A DNA stretch of 64,000 bases from Apostichopus japonicus (lineage: Eukaryota > Echinodermata > Holothuroidea > Aspidochirotida > Stichopodidae), in NCBI RefSeq assembly GCF_037975245.1, contig NC_092567.1:26022376-26086375 (forward strand). The letters are read 5' to 3'. This document shows positions 35,801 to 46,700 of this stretch, in pieces. Both the position numbers and the translations under genes were made by a program. Position 1 is the stretch's first letter; every line of letters begins with the position of its first letter. A model generated the notes under the pieces. That model did no database searches, had not been told where the DNA came from, and saw nothing but the letters and a program-made list of their open reading frames with translations.

Positions 35801-38355
35801 ATATCCCTTATATGTACAAATCACTTGAATATCCCTTCAGATGTACAGATCACTGGAATATCCCTTCAGATGTACAGATCACTGGAATATCCCTTCAGAT
35901 GTACAGATCACTGGAATATCCCTTCAGATGTACAGATCATACGTCTTTGAGGATGTGAACAGTCAACTTAAGTAACTGGAATATCCCTTCAGATGTAAAG
36001 ATCATTGGTATATCCCTTCAGATGTAAAGATCATTGGTAATCCCTTCAGATGTACAGATCACTGGAATATTCATTCAGATGTACAAATCACTGGAATATT
36101 CCTTCAGATGTACAGGTCATACGTCTTTAATATTCATGCATCAATTCTTCCTCAACAGCTTCCATCGAGACAGACGGCTGCTTCAGTTCTCAGCGAGCTC
36201 TCGCCCGGTGGTGCGCTTATGGGAGGAAGCTCTCAACAGCCTATGCATAGTAAGTATTACTCATATATTATCACGGCAAGATGCTCTCCTCACGGTAAGA
36301 TGTTTAGGAATCAACTCTTGTGTGTCATCTGGGTAGATTGATTGCTATGTATGTAATAGTATTGCTGTGAAGAAGTAAATGTGTTGCTATGTATGTAGTA
36401 GTATTGCTATGTATAACAGTAGTATTGCTACGTAGTAGTATTATGTATTGCTATGTATGTAGTAGTATTGCTATGTATAACAGTAGTATTGCTACGTAGT
36501 AGTATTATGTATTGCTATGTATGTAGTAGTATTGCTATGTAGTAGTATTATGTATTGCTATGTATGTAGTAGTATTGCTATGTAGAACAGTAGCATTGTA
36601 CTGTTGACTCTGTTGATGTAAAGTTTAGTTGAAAAATTAAACTAATACCTAAACATTGATCTCTTTACAATGAAAATAATTTGAGGTACCTGCTATATCT
36701 AACAGTGAAAGAACTGTGATTGTGGGTTGTAAGAATTAATTTTGTGGGTACAAGATCTGCTTGTGTGGGTTATTAGAATTGATTTGTGGATTGTGAGAAT
36801 TGGCTGTGTTCGTTATAAGATATGTGTTGGTTTAAAGAATTGATTGTGAATTGTAAGAACTGCTTGTGTTATAGGAATTGAGTGGGTTGTTAGAATTGAT
36901 ATGTGGGTTTAAGAATTGACCGTGTGGGTTATGGTAATGGCTCAAGAATTGATTGTGAGTTGTACGAATGAACTGTGATGTTAATAAGAATTGAGTGGGT
37001 TGTAAGAATTGTGTGGGATTAAAGAATTCACTGTGTGGGTTATAAGAATGGTGATGGTCGAAGCATTAAATGTGGGTTTAAAGAATTAATTGTGTAATTG
37101 AGTGGGTTGTAAGAATTAATTGTGTAATTGAGTGGGTTGTAAGAATTAATTGTGTGGGATTAAAGAATTCACTGTGTGGGTTATAAGAATGGTGATGGTT
37201 GAAGCATTAAATGTGGGTTTAAAGAATTAATTGTGTGGGTTTAAAGAATTCACTGTGTGGGTTATAAGAATGGTGATGGTTGAAGCATTAAATGTGGGTT
37301 TAAAGAATTAATTGTGTAATTGAGTGGGTTGTAAGAATTAATTGTGTAATTGAGTGGGATTAAAGAATTAATTGTGTGGGTTTAAAGAATTCACTGTGTG
37401 GGTTATAAGAATGGTGATGGTCGAAGCATTAAATGTGGGTTTAAAGAATTGTGTGGTTTAAAGAATTGACTCTCTGGGTTATAAGAGTTGTGTGGGATAG
37501 GAGAATGAATAATATGGGTTGTAAATATTATGTCGGTTCATTTCATACTTCATAAAATAATCAGCTCATGTGACCAGGAATTTCTAGGCAAGTTAGAAGG
37601 AGCAATAAGTATAATATTGAAGAATTCTTTTCATATTTTCAGCTCTCTATGGCAATGACTTGCAGCAGGAGATCAGCAGAATGTATGTTGCTCTATCAGA
37701 ACTACTTAGACATTTTTGGAGTTGTTTTCCGGTCAGCAACAAAACCCTTGAAGAGAAACTTTTACGCATGAATGATACTTTACAACAATTTCAGTCTAAG
37801 AAGTTAATTCCTTTCAAAGAGAGTCTGGCCAGGCAACACCTACAACCAAACGTAAGAACTTGTTAAAGACAGCTGTCACCCTTTTGCTAATGTTACAGGA
37901 ATTCTTAGTGAAAAATAAATATTTAAAAATGGAAATCTTCAATTTTTGAAAGGATCACTTCCAAGTACCAAGAAAAAGGTCACTTTAAGATCCTTAAGTT
38001 AACATTGTCTCTACCCAGAAATGAGGTATAGATAGTCAACAGAACAGTCCAATTTCGTTGAAAAAGAACCTTTTGGGGTTAAAAATATAAGGACAAAATA
38101 TGCGTGTAAACCGTCGGGGAAGACCGAGGCCAATATTTTTAAGGAAATTGAAGAATAATCACTGTAATCTGAGCTGTTATGAAGGGATTTTAAGTTCAGT
38201 GCCTTCTATGTGACAAGTCAACTTAACAAATGACTTTATCCCTTTGTCTCCTTTTCCTGATGTAGCTCACAGATCATTTAGATGATTTGCTGGACACAGC
38301 CTTCAGGAAGTTTGCAAGCTGGCACTCCAAAAAGACAGGAAGGGGCTTGACGTGA
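26839..38355 (+). CDS. GTF2H1: General transcription factor IIH subunit 1 (TFIIH p62), complete CDS, 11 coding exons, 567 aa
   Basis: Coding exons are 26839-26992, 28313-28514, 29308-29404, 29749-29911, 30290-30439, 32515-32594, 33442-33557, 34191-34542, 36159-36249, 37643-37851 and 38266-38355 (TGA). All phases agree. The protein starts [10 protein letters not shown], as in human p62 (548 aa), so the upstream in-frame ATGs before the acceptor at 26828 are rejected. Domains: PH/PTB-like fold (1 to about 108), BSD1 (about 119-151, [11 protein letters not shown]), BSD2 (about 190-245, [15 protein letters not shown]), an acidic/Ser-rich linker, [13 protein letters not shown] and YYHGP (about 365-405), SPGGALM (about 455), [10 protein letters not shown] (about 485) and a helical C-terminus. 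p62 is a core TFIIH subunit that acts in promoter opening and nucleotide excision repair, contacting activators and XPC/TFIIE through its PH domain. The first coding donor (GTTCGT) is weak. Introns 5 and 8 are filled with minisatellites, and intron 2 holds a foldback element. Confidence 0.96.
27075..27510 (+). mobile_element. tRNA-derived SINE in GTF2H1 intron 1
   Basis: The left end, from GGCTTGGTTCAGCGGTTAAA, resembles a tRNA D-arm/A box. After a typical interval, CCAGGATCAAAATTCC resembles a mutated B box. The rest (gcagtgcggtggtgatgtgc and downstream to about 27510) is tRNA-unrelated body. TSDs were not resolved. An open frame over the body is not a gene. Confidence 0.45.
27740..28020 (-). 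repeat. Dispersed repeat, related to 59885-60110
   Basis: The reverse complement contains TTTTTCAAAATTTGTGGTA followed by AATGCATCTGGCAA and GAATG. The block at 59985-60035 has the same order with few changes. Two diverged copies in opposite orientation therefore exist in this window. The element type is unknown. Confidence 0.5.
28921..29277. mobile_element. Foldback Penelope-like insertion in GTF2H1 intron 2, 14-bp TSD
   Basis: Two arms of about 140 bases (about 28916-29059 and 29076-29216) are near-perfect inverted repeats separated by 16 bases. The right arm continues into a tail ending near 29277. The direct repeat CTTCAAGTTGTGTA occurs at 28907-28920 and 29278-29291, which marks a target-site duplication. 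The arms carry TTTGAAGAAGATCC, a loop and GGATCGAAACGTC, the motif set seen at Penelope-like element ends. The insertion point lies 16 bases before the acceptor AG of GTF2H1 exon 3. Confidence 0.7.
30505..32190. repeat. 32-bp minisatellite in GTF2H1 intron 5, about 52 copies
   Basis: The unit consists of tatgcaacagaatgtcagac followed by tcgtggtatgaa. Variants alternate in blocks (tcgtgatacgaa, ttgtggtatgca, tcctggtatgag), giving a visible higher-order pattern of about six units that is repeated between 30505 and 31200. The array lies wholly between coding exons 30290-30439 and 32515-32594. The 203-codon frame across it is an artefact. Confidence 0.97.
32828..32863. repeat. Perfect 14-bp inverted repeat (hairpin) in GTF2H1 intron 6
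   Basis: AAATTGCTATACAA (828-841 of this kilobase) and TTGTATAGCAATTT (850-863) flank an 8-base loop. It is followed by several partial tagcattt repeats. The function is unknown; it may be the remnant of a small element. Confidence 0.7.
34583..34678. repeat. 27-bp tandem repeat, about 3.5 copies
   Basis: The unit is gtgtggcttaatgttgtat plus tctgtatc. It lies immediately before the 29-bp array in GTF2H1 intron 8. Confidence 0.9.
34679..36120. repeat. 29-bp minisatellite in GTF2H1 intron 8, about 49 copies
   Basis: The unit is gtacagatcactggaatat plus cccttcagat. It is interrupted twice by an extra segment (catacgtctttgaggatg) near 35760 and 35940. It ends about 40 bases before the acceptor of coding exon 36159-36249. 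The frame of 401 codons is produced by the repeat and is not a gene. Confidence 0.97.
36340..36598. repeat. Short tandem repeat rich in tattgctatgtatgtagtag
   Basis: Irregular units of about 27-60 bases built on attgctatgtatgtagtagt and attgctacgtagtagtatta, in GTF2H1 intron 9. Confidence 0.85.
36715..37535. repeat. Irregular repeat of gtgggttataagaatt motifs
   Basis: Many copies of a 15-20 base word (gtgtgggtt/ttaaagaatt and variants) are arranged in larger blocks of about 100 bases, with gtgatggttgaagcattaa repeated four times. It fills most of the rest of GTF2H1 intron 9. Confidence 0.85.
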
Positions 38356-39507
38356 CGACAAGATGCTCCCATGAACTTTGGGAAATTCAGTGGGTTTTCT
38401 TTTCTTCTCACAAGCATCGCAGGATCCTTGTGGAGCATCCAGGGAGAAGTGAATGGTACAGCAGCAGCCAAGATAAAGGAAGTACATCTCCATAGTAACC
38501 TTCTCATTTGCATAAGAAAGAAGAACTTTAATGGACAAAGAGGTCTGATAGCAAATTATTTCCAGTGCCAAGCTTTGTAGATCTTTGTGGAATCTGGTAG
38601 CAAGGAGGGAACCCTTATTGATCCTGTTACTATACCCATCTTCTGTTTTCATACCAGGGGACGTTCCTTCTTTCTAGGCCAGAAGAGCTTTTTAGCTCTA
38701 CTGTAGAGAAAAATGGTTTTGTGCAAAAATGGAACTGAAAGTCTTCTTTTGCAAAGATAGATACCATGGAGATTTCTTGAACTAAAGATAAGAATTGAAT
38801 ATTGTCGTTGACTTGAAATCAACTATTGCGGACTTATGGCATCGATGTCTACAGTAATCTAAGGAAGACTACTTAAATGTTACAATTTCAGGGAAATACA
38901 TCGCTTTGGAGGTGTAGACTCTACAGGAACTGATTAATTTATCTAGTAGTACCACATAGCTATGCAAAATGGGCAAGATTTTACACATGTATACAAATAT
39001 ATGTATAGCAGGGTTTTTGCACAGGACCATATTATTATCAGTACTTTATCGGTAGCAAAATTCATAACCATCAGAACTGAGCACTTGCATAATATCCTTG
39101 AGAAAAGGATGGGTGGAATTGCACCTGGTGTTGGCAGTACTGTGAAAGTAAAAAATGAAATAAAAAATTCAATCTTCCATTTACAAATCCCAAATGGGTG
39201 GGTTTCATTACCATTTAGTCCTTGCTGTGTCATGCACTTTGCTGTCAACATTTCTCGTTGGTTGGGTCACCGTGGGATCGCTAACTTCAAGGGAAGGGAT
39301 GTGTTGATGTATTTTTATTTTGCAGGCTAATCCTAAGCTAACACCATATATTTTTCCTCTCAGTGGTAAGACTTACTGACAGAATAATTTTCTGTAAAAT
39401 AGTTTTCTGTACCTCATGAAAGCAACTTGTGTAATGAAAGATGAAGAAATGTATATCTGTAGTAAATTAAACATTGCTTTTTGTCTTGTATTTGCACCAT
39501 CTGAGAT
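38356..39507 (+). other. Probable 3' UTR of GTF2H1 and flank
   Basis: After the TGA there is no splice-consistent exon. Candidate polyadenylation signals on the plus strand are AATAAA near 39160 and ATTAAA near 39467. The frames at 38962-39330 and 38278-38652 have no recognisable domains. Confidence 0.4.
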
Positions 39508-39975
39508 CAGGGGTGTGCCCACGTTGGGCAGCCCCGCCCAGCACTAAAATTGACCGCCCAGCACTGTCTTAAAAATCGTGAATCCCGCCCAGCACTATTT
39601 TGATCTAAAATACCAACATTCCTAATATATTCAACATAAATTGGGCCTAGCCTATGCCAAAATTATACAGACTAATAATGCATCAGTTACGCATGCGAGA
39701 AACATTACTAACGGCTCTCAATCGGTCCCTTGTAAAATCTCTTTGAAACAAACTAATAACTTTTACCAGGTTATTAAAAAATGTTAATTGTTAGCAAAAC
39801 TAGTACTTGTGTATGTGCTAAAAAAGCTACACAAGTGCCAGCATTTGGCATCTGAGCACCTTCAAATATGGAAAAAATTTGCAAAGGGGAGGGGGACACC
39901 CACTCCCCCTTAGACCCCTCCCCCAGGACGGCGATCAGTATACCCGGCACTCAGGAAATCCTAGGCACATCCCTG
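39508..39975. mobile_element. hAT-like MITE, about 468 bp
   Basis: The termini CAGGGGTGTGCC and GGCACATCCCTG form a 12-bp inverted repeat with one mismatch; CAGGGG is a typical hAT end. The interior has repeated cgcccagcac blocks near the left end and a C-rich block near the right. No clean target-site duplication is seen, so it is probably an old copy. Confidence 0.55.
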
Positions 39976-40904
39976 TAGATGATAAGATTTTTGATGCAAT
40001 TATGAAGAAGTCTATGCATTATGATGAAGCATATGACCACACAGTGAAGTCTAAGCAATGTCTCCAGTCAATGTTATCCCCATGATCAAGGTATTGTTTA
40101 TGTTCAAAGTAATGTCTGAGGGGGAAGTAATGTACACAAAGTAATTTACTTGGTCAAAGTGGTTTCATCTTGGTCGAATCAATATTGCAAGTAAAATTTC
40201 CCGGTCATAGTGAATGGAATGTTCCTGGCCGAATCAATTGACTCCATCGAAGCAATCTCTCCGGTCAAAACAGTGTCCCAAGTCAAATGTAAAAACCGCA
40301 AAGTTACAACTTTGAATGAACATGCTCCCCTGTTTGGCACCCAATATGACAAGAAAGGGCAAAAATATATCAAAAGAAATTTGGGTAAGATAACAATTTC
40401 TTCTGAACAACCAAATATACTATTCTGTTTGACATTGAGAAAACACTTAACAATTGTTTATATTTCTTTTCAGAAGAAACTAAACTTTACAATTATTCGG
40501 AAAGTAAAATACAACCAATAACTCACTTGTTTGTGTCGGGTGCAGTTAAATCTTACCTTGTGTATACACGTACAAACATGGTGAAAAACAGCAATTAACG
40601 ATTATGCCCCGAGTTTTATTTCAAGCTGCGCCATTCTAGGGATCATAACTTCACAATACAAACAACCTAGACAGGGCAATATACTGATACTATGCAACAG
40701 TGTTTAAAGAATACATCTATGTTTATAAGATCTGAACTTTTGCTTATTCCAACCATGACCCAAGAATTATAGCACTTTTGATATGTGTACATTGACTGAA
40801 ATATGTTTGGAATTTACACCCTGACAGCCTTCCTCTTTCCTAAAGCATCAACAATTTTCATTTAGAGGCAATATTTCTATTTATCAAGCTTAAATAATGT
40901 AACA

Positions 40905-41215
40905 TGAAAAATAATACTTCACCTTTTATGCAGAATCACCAAACTTTTACAATAGTATGATTTTAATGTCATATATACATTAACAACAGAAAAATACTAG
41001 TTTTATGTATAATACCTTTTATGTGGAATTGAGCAGAATCACCAAACTTTTACAATAGTCTGATTTTAATGTTGTATCTCCATTTACAACAGAAAAATAC
41101 TAGTTTTATGTATAATACGTTTTATGTGGAATTGAGCAGAATCACTAAACTTTTACAATAGTATGATTTTAATGTCATATATACATTTACAACAGAAAAA
41201 TACTAGATTTTCACC
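40905..41215. repeat. About 125-bp tandem repeat, about 2.4 copies
   Basis: Units share agaatcaccaaacttttaca and gattttaatgt, then acaacagaaaaatactagtt. Confidence 0.85.
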
Positions 41216-41794
41216 AGAAGCTAGCAATAATGAAAGATACTAAATTACTGACAATCAGGCATATTTGGATCTTGGGCTTAAAACTTCAAAACTCTTTTCC
41301 AGTGTTTTTTATACGCTGTCCACATTCTCAAAACTTAATTTCATTAATTGTTCTCTTGGGCATATCAACTGCAAAAAAAAACATTTTATTCTCCCAACTG
41401 GAATGAATTTTTTTTATAATTCACTTAAGTTTACTCAATATAATAAAAAAAAAATTGTACCAAGAAATATAATGATCAAAACAAGATGAATAAGCACCAT
41501 ACATGTAACAATGTTATCAGACAAAGCAACTGTTTTATAATGTAGACAATTCATTGCAAATTGATTGAGCTGGTGAGAGACGGGTTCTTTGTAGTTTTAT
41601 CTGATACATCAGTTAGTATAAAACTGATCATTTACAGTGACATCTTTGAATCCGTACATCTTTGCAAATATGTAAAACAACCATTCAACATTTATGACAG
41701 GCAAACACCTAATCAGATGCAAAAAAGTTAAAATTTTATAACAAATTTCATAATTACAAAAAAAGCAAAAAAATACCAGCTGATTATGCACCAT

Positions 41795-42050
41795 ACATGT
41801 AACTATTTAGGAGACCAAACAACTGATTCATACAAACTAGATGGATCTTATTATGCACTGTACATGTAACTATTTAGGAGACCAAAAAACTGATTCATAC
41901 AAACTAGATGGATCTTATTATGCACTGTACATGTAACTATTTAGGAGACCAAAAAACTGATTCATACAAACTAGATGGATCTTATTATGCACTGTACATG
42001 TAACTATTTAGGAGACCAAAAAACTGATTCATACAAACTAGATGGATCGT
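41795..42050. repeat. 67-bp tandem repeat, about 4 copies
   Basis: Units share gtaactatttaggagacca and cagactagatggatc-like blocks (acaaactagatggatctta). The copies are almost identical, which implies recent expansion. Confidence 0.9.
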
Positions 42051-42484
42051 TGCAAAATGTTTGAACTGGTACAAAGTAACTGACTGTGACCTCATTTCTT
42101 GTATCTGAGCAAGGATTTTTTTACACAGAATCTACATTTTTGTTAAGCAAACATAAAACTTGATGCACGAAAAGCGGGGGAAAAATTGCCAAACTTGAAT
42201 ACACACACACACACATACGTACCAACATCACAGTGGAAACACAAATATTACTTTTAAAATGCTTCAATTTATTAAGTCTAGTTAACATTGTTATAACATG
42301 CTCATGACGTTGCTTTCAAAATACCGGTCCTCTTCAGAAAACTCAGGCTAATACGGAGCCCTCCATGTAACCCCAGCATTAATCTCCTGGGGCTATTTAA
42401 TACCAGTTGAACTTAAACATCATGATAATAACAAAATAATTCACTGTTGACTCCATAGCTAATCTCCCTGGGTTATGTAATACC

Positions 42485-42590
42485 ATCCTGCTAGGATCGA
42501 AACGTCAGGCCAACTTACTTTTACACATTCTATTACACAGGCTATCTAGTGGATAAGCAGTTTGCTAACAGTTTTATTTTATTTCTATAT
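42485..42590 (+). mobile_element. Truncated copy of the Penelope-like terminal sequence
   Basis: ATCCTGCTAGGATCGAAACG followed by the same 80-base tail as in 29190-29275 (gtggataagcagtttgctaa). It interrupts the second unit of a local tandem repeat (taatctcc and gggttatttaatacca), leaving taatacca on both sides as a likely target-site duplication. Confidence 0.65.
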
Positions 42591-43706
42591 AATACCAGTT
42601 AAACTTAACAATCCTGATAATAAAAAAATAATTCATTGTTATCTCCTTTGGCACAGAATTGTAAGATCCTGTAGAGAAAGGTAGTGGTAAACTGAACAAC
42701 CTTACACAGCCACCGTATGTAACAACAACAACAACAACGACAAAACTGTTATTTGAGTTGTGGGATAATTTTGCAAGTCATAGAGCAATTGCTGTAGTAA
42801 CAGTCTACAATGAAAGGGATTTACCAATATAACTACAAGGTAATAGACAATCATAGGGATATCATGAGAGCTGAGAATAATGAGTAATTAATGTCCTAAT
42901 TATAACAATACTACATTCAAACCATTCATCCTTTAATCACTCTGAAGGGTGGACTATTATTTTCTTACATGGGAGGGGGCTTAGATGTTCTGGGGGGGGG
43001 GGAGAGAATAACCCTTTGAGAGATTTTGGAAAAACGATTATGTTTGTATGCAAAAGGATTCTATATTTTGCAACTTTGTAAACTAATATTTGACTGTTTA
43101 AGTTGGACCGTAAGATGTTTTTAACTATAATTTTCTGTCAGCCAGTGAGCAGGGGGAGGGCAGAGGGGGCTCATTGTGCTAGTTTGATATTGATTGGAAT
43201 GGATGAATTAGGCTGCAATGGCCATGCATCAGTCTGAATTTCTTATGGGAACTCTTGATAACCTATTCAATATAGACATTAATTTGTTATTTTCTTATTT
43301 TGTTATTTAGAGACAAGAAATGTGGCGAATGATAATCAAAGCTACTTGCAATGAATGCAACATTCTTCAATTCACAGCTTGGGCTGACATCCCCTCCCTC
43401 CTTTAACCTAAACCATCCAATAAAATAGCACGTCCAAGGGCATTGAAATACTCGGATGTAACCTATGTCTATTCCTCTCAAAGATTAGTTGCACGGCTCA
43501 ATTCACGATGTGTACGGCTAGTCGTTGTATGGAATGACCAACTATTAGCACAAAACACAATATTTTTTATACTACAGAAAGACATATTGAGTTACCCCAT
43601 AACAGCAAGCTTTTCTCCACCTTGCTATGTTATTGTACCATCATTTACCACTTAAATCCAATTTCCAGTATTAAAAGCACTAAACATCTTTTTGAATTAA
43701 TTTTGT

Positions 43707-46700
43707 CTATGCTTGAGGGACATCCCCTGGCTGCTGAACATCTTCCACCACCTGCTGTTGTGCAGGTGGCTGGCCAGCCTGTTGCTGGGCAGCCTGTTGC
43801 TGGGCAGCCTGTTGCTGAGCAGCCTGTTGCTGGGCAGCCTGTTGCTGGGCAGCCTGTTGCTGGGCAGCCTGTTGCTGGGCAGCCTGTTGAGCAGCCTGTT
43901 GAGCAGCCTGTTGCTGGGCAGCCTGTTGCTGAGCAGCCTGTTGCTGGGCAGCCAGTTGCTGGGCAGCCTGTTGCTGGGCAATCTGTTGCTGGGCAGCCTG
44001 TTGCTGGGCAGCTACATCTGCTTGTCTCATTTCAGCCGCTTTCTTGACCTGTGCTGCTTGCTGTACTATTGCATCTTGAGCTTGTAGTAGTTTAGCTTGT
44101 TCAGCAGCTACTTCGGGTTGAACTTCTTGTTTGCCTTGCTGTTGAGCAGCCTGTTGAGCAGCTTGCTGGAGCTGAGCAGCCTGTTGCTGAGCAAGTTCTT
44201 CCTGTTGCCTTTGGGCTGCTTGAAGATCCTCAACCTTATTGATGGAGGCCTGCCAACAAGAAGAGAAAGACATTATTTACCTACGCTGTATGGACAACAG
44301 GTGGCAGAACCATGTGAAGCCTCATCCTTGTTAAAAGCAGACAAAAACAAGTTTAAGACAGGGTTTAATACACCTCTGGGCCCTTTTAAAGAACATATTA
44401 ACAGATAACCAGGACTGTTTAAGGAAAGTGCAAAGAAAGTCTGGGAGAAACAGATTAAATGAACTGCAAACAATTTCATGTTTTCACCATAACATGATCA
44501 AAATGTTCACAAACTTTTGAACTTACGATATTTGGATCAAATTTCATATTTTTCTCATCCATCTTCTTCATGATCTCATCAGCTGCTTCAGCCGCCACTT
44601 GTTTGACTCTCTCCTGCTAAAGAATGAAATATGATAAAAACAAGAATAATAATAGAGGGCACTAAACCTTGTTTGACTCTCTCCTGCTAAAGGATGAAAT
44701 ATGACAAAAACAAGAATTATAATAGAGGGCGCTAAACTTTGTTTGACTCTCTCCTGCTAAAGGATGAAATATGATCAACACAAGAATAATAATAGAGGGC
44801 GCTAAACCTTGTTTGACTCTCTCCTGCTAAGGGATGAAATATGATAAAAACAAGAATAATAATAGAGGGCGCTAAACCTTGACAATAATACACATTATGC
44901 AGTCCTGTGTTCAGGGTTTAATGGTCAAAAAGGACATCACAAGGTCCATATGACCAATTGGATGGAGAAATCCAAATCCATAGCGGGCAGATGTGGGGAT
45001 TCCCCTCCCCACCTTTTTTCTATTTTTGGCAAACCCACAAATTAACAGTAGCAATTTAACACTACTTTCCATTAAGAGAATTCAATTAAGAGCTTAATTT
45101 AAAGTCTAAATAAGCCTAAAAAACACATCATTTTATACCTTACATTACATTTGGGTGGGGGGGGGGTAGGAAACCCAGATCCACTACATGACATCAGGGC
45201 GACACCCACAGATGACAACTTTGCCTTTAACGGAACATGCCCAACATTTCACCGGATTGCGTAGATGAATATCACGAACAATAATGTTATTTACAGGGTG
45301 GAAACAAATAACCTAAACTCCTCATCTTTGACATTAATGGGATTATTAAATCCCTCTACTTATTCTTTGGTAGCTAGATGATACCACCAATGCAAAGGTT
45401 GACACTTAAAATGAAAATGTAAAATAACAACTGCTAGAACTGAAATATTGAACATTCTATAAAGCTAGTTCTTTGTCTCTGTGAATATTTGGAACCTAAA
45501 ATTCTGGAATTTACTCTGACCAACAAAGATTTAATTCTTGAGATTTTCTTGTTCTTCTTCTTTCACAACTAACAGATTGAGTGCTTCTACCCTGGTCAAT
45601 CATAGTTAACATTCAAATAATGTTTTCTTAAAAGTCATTTTTTTTATACTAGCTCTTGGCTTAGTATCTGATATTTATTCAATTTAGAACAAGTTCTTGT
45701 AATTTGATAAAAAGACACAGAAAAATTTAAACTTTATACTTTATGCTTTAAAGATATATTTATTTAGGAAGTGAAGAAATACAGAACAAGAAAAGTATCA
45801 ATTAGGTAACTCTTAAATAAGTAAATATTAGTATCTTATTATCAAATTGAGAATTACTAAATAGGAATAGGGAAGCTGTTGTCTCCACATAACTAGAAAT
45901 ATATATATATATATAATTGAAATCGTAGTGAGTTGGAAAATCCAGAACAGTAAAAAAACTTCCAGCCTCCACCGGGATTCGAACCCAGGCCTCCCGCTTT
46001 ATATGCGGACACCCTAACCACTAGGCTATGGACGCTGATTGTATGTCCAGAGGTTCGAAACCGGTAAGGATGGTCATAATTCCACTGTACAGTAGGTGTT
46101 TGTCACCTGCATCGAACAATACTAGTGTTGGTGACATATTTGCCTTACTCTAGAGATCAAACATAAAGCTAACTGACTCGAAATCATTTGCGATTCCTAA
46201 AGCTGGATATCGAAAGAGATACTTTGAACAGACTTTGTTAATGAAATGGAGGTAAACGACGAAGGTAAATGAATATTCAATTGAATTTGTAGTGAGTTGG
46301 AAATCCAGAACAGTGAAAAAACTTTCAGCCTCCACCGGGATTCAAACCCTGGCCTCCCGCTTTATATGTATAGATGTATATATATATGTATAGATCCTTT
46401 GACAGAAGGTGTAGGGGAGAATTACAGTTTTGTCTAGTAATTACAAAGCTTGTTCAAAATGATGTAATATCACAACCAGAAAGATTGCTAGAGAGATTGC
46501 TAAAGAAACCAGAGAGCAAGTGAAACTTCAAAATTAACAAGTCAAACTTGCGAGTAACTCTGTGAGTTACATCAGATAAACATTAAAACAAAATACTCAA
46601 GAACTTTGCTACAATACTATAGGCTTCAGTCAACAATCACAATACTTCTGTTGAAGTGATTATTAAAGCTAGCATGTAAATACAGCAAGTAGTTACTAGC

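Larger units (their letters stand above)
39976..43706. other. Gene-free stretch between the convergent 3' ends of GTF2H1 and nucleobindin
   Basis: This holds the repeats listed at 40905-41215, 41795-42050 and 42485-42590, an AT-rich block around 41250-41800 and presumably the nucleobindin 3' UTR at its right end. No coding exon is supported. Confidence 0.45.

Noticed and set aside
34565-35828. 401-codon and 347-codon plus-strand open frames
   Set aside because: They run through the 29-bp minisatellite of GTF2H1 intron 8 in all frames. There is no domain, no conservation signal and no start context.
43713-44087. Plus-strand Leu-rich and Val-rich frames
   Set aside because: They are antisense shadows of the nucleobindin Ala/Gln repeat.
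45964-46036. Genuine tRNA-Tyr gene (anticodon ATA)
   Set aside because: The fold is good, but the unit is attached to a tail shared with a second truncated copy nearby. Animal tRNA-Tyr genes use GTA and normally carry an intron. A SINE is the better reading.
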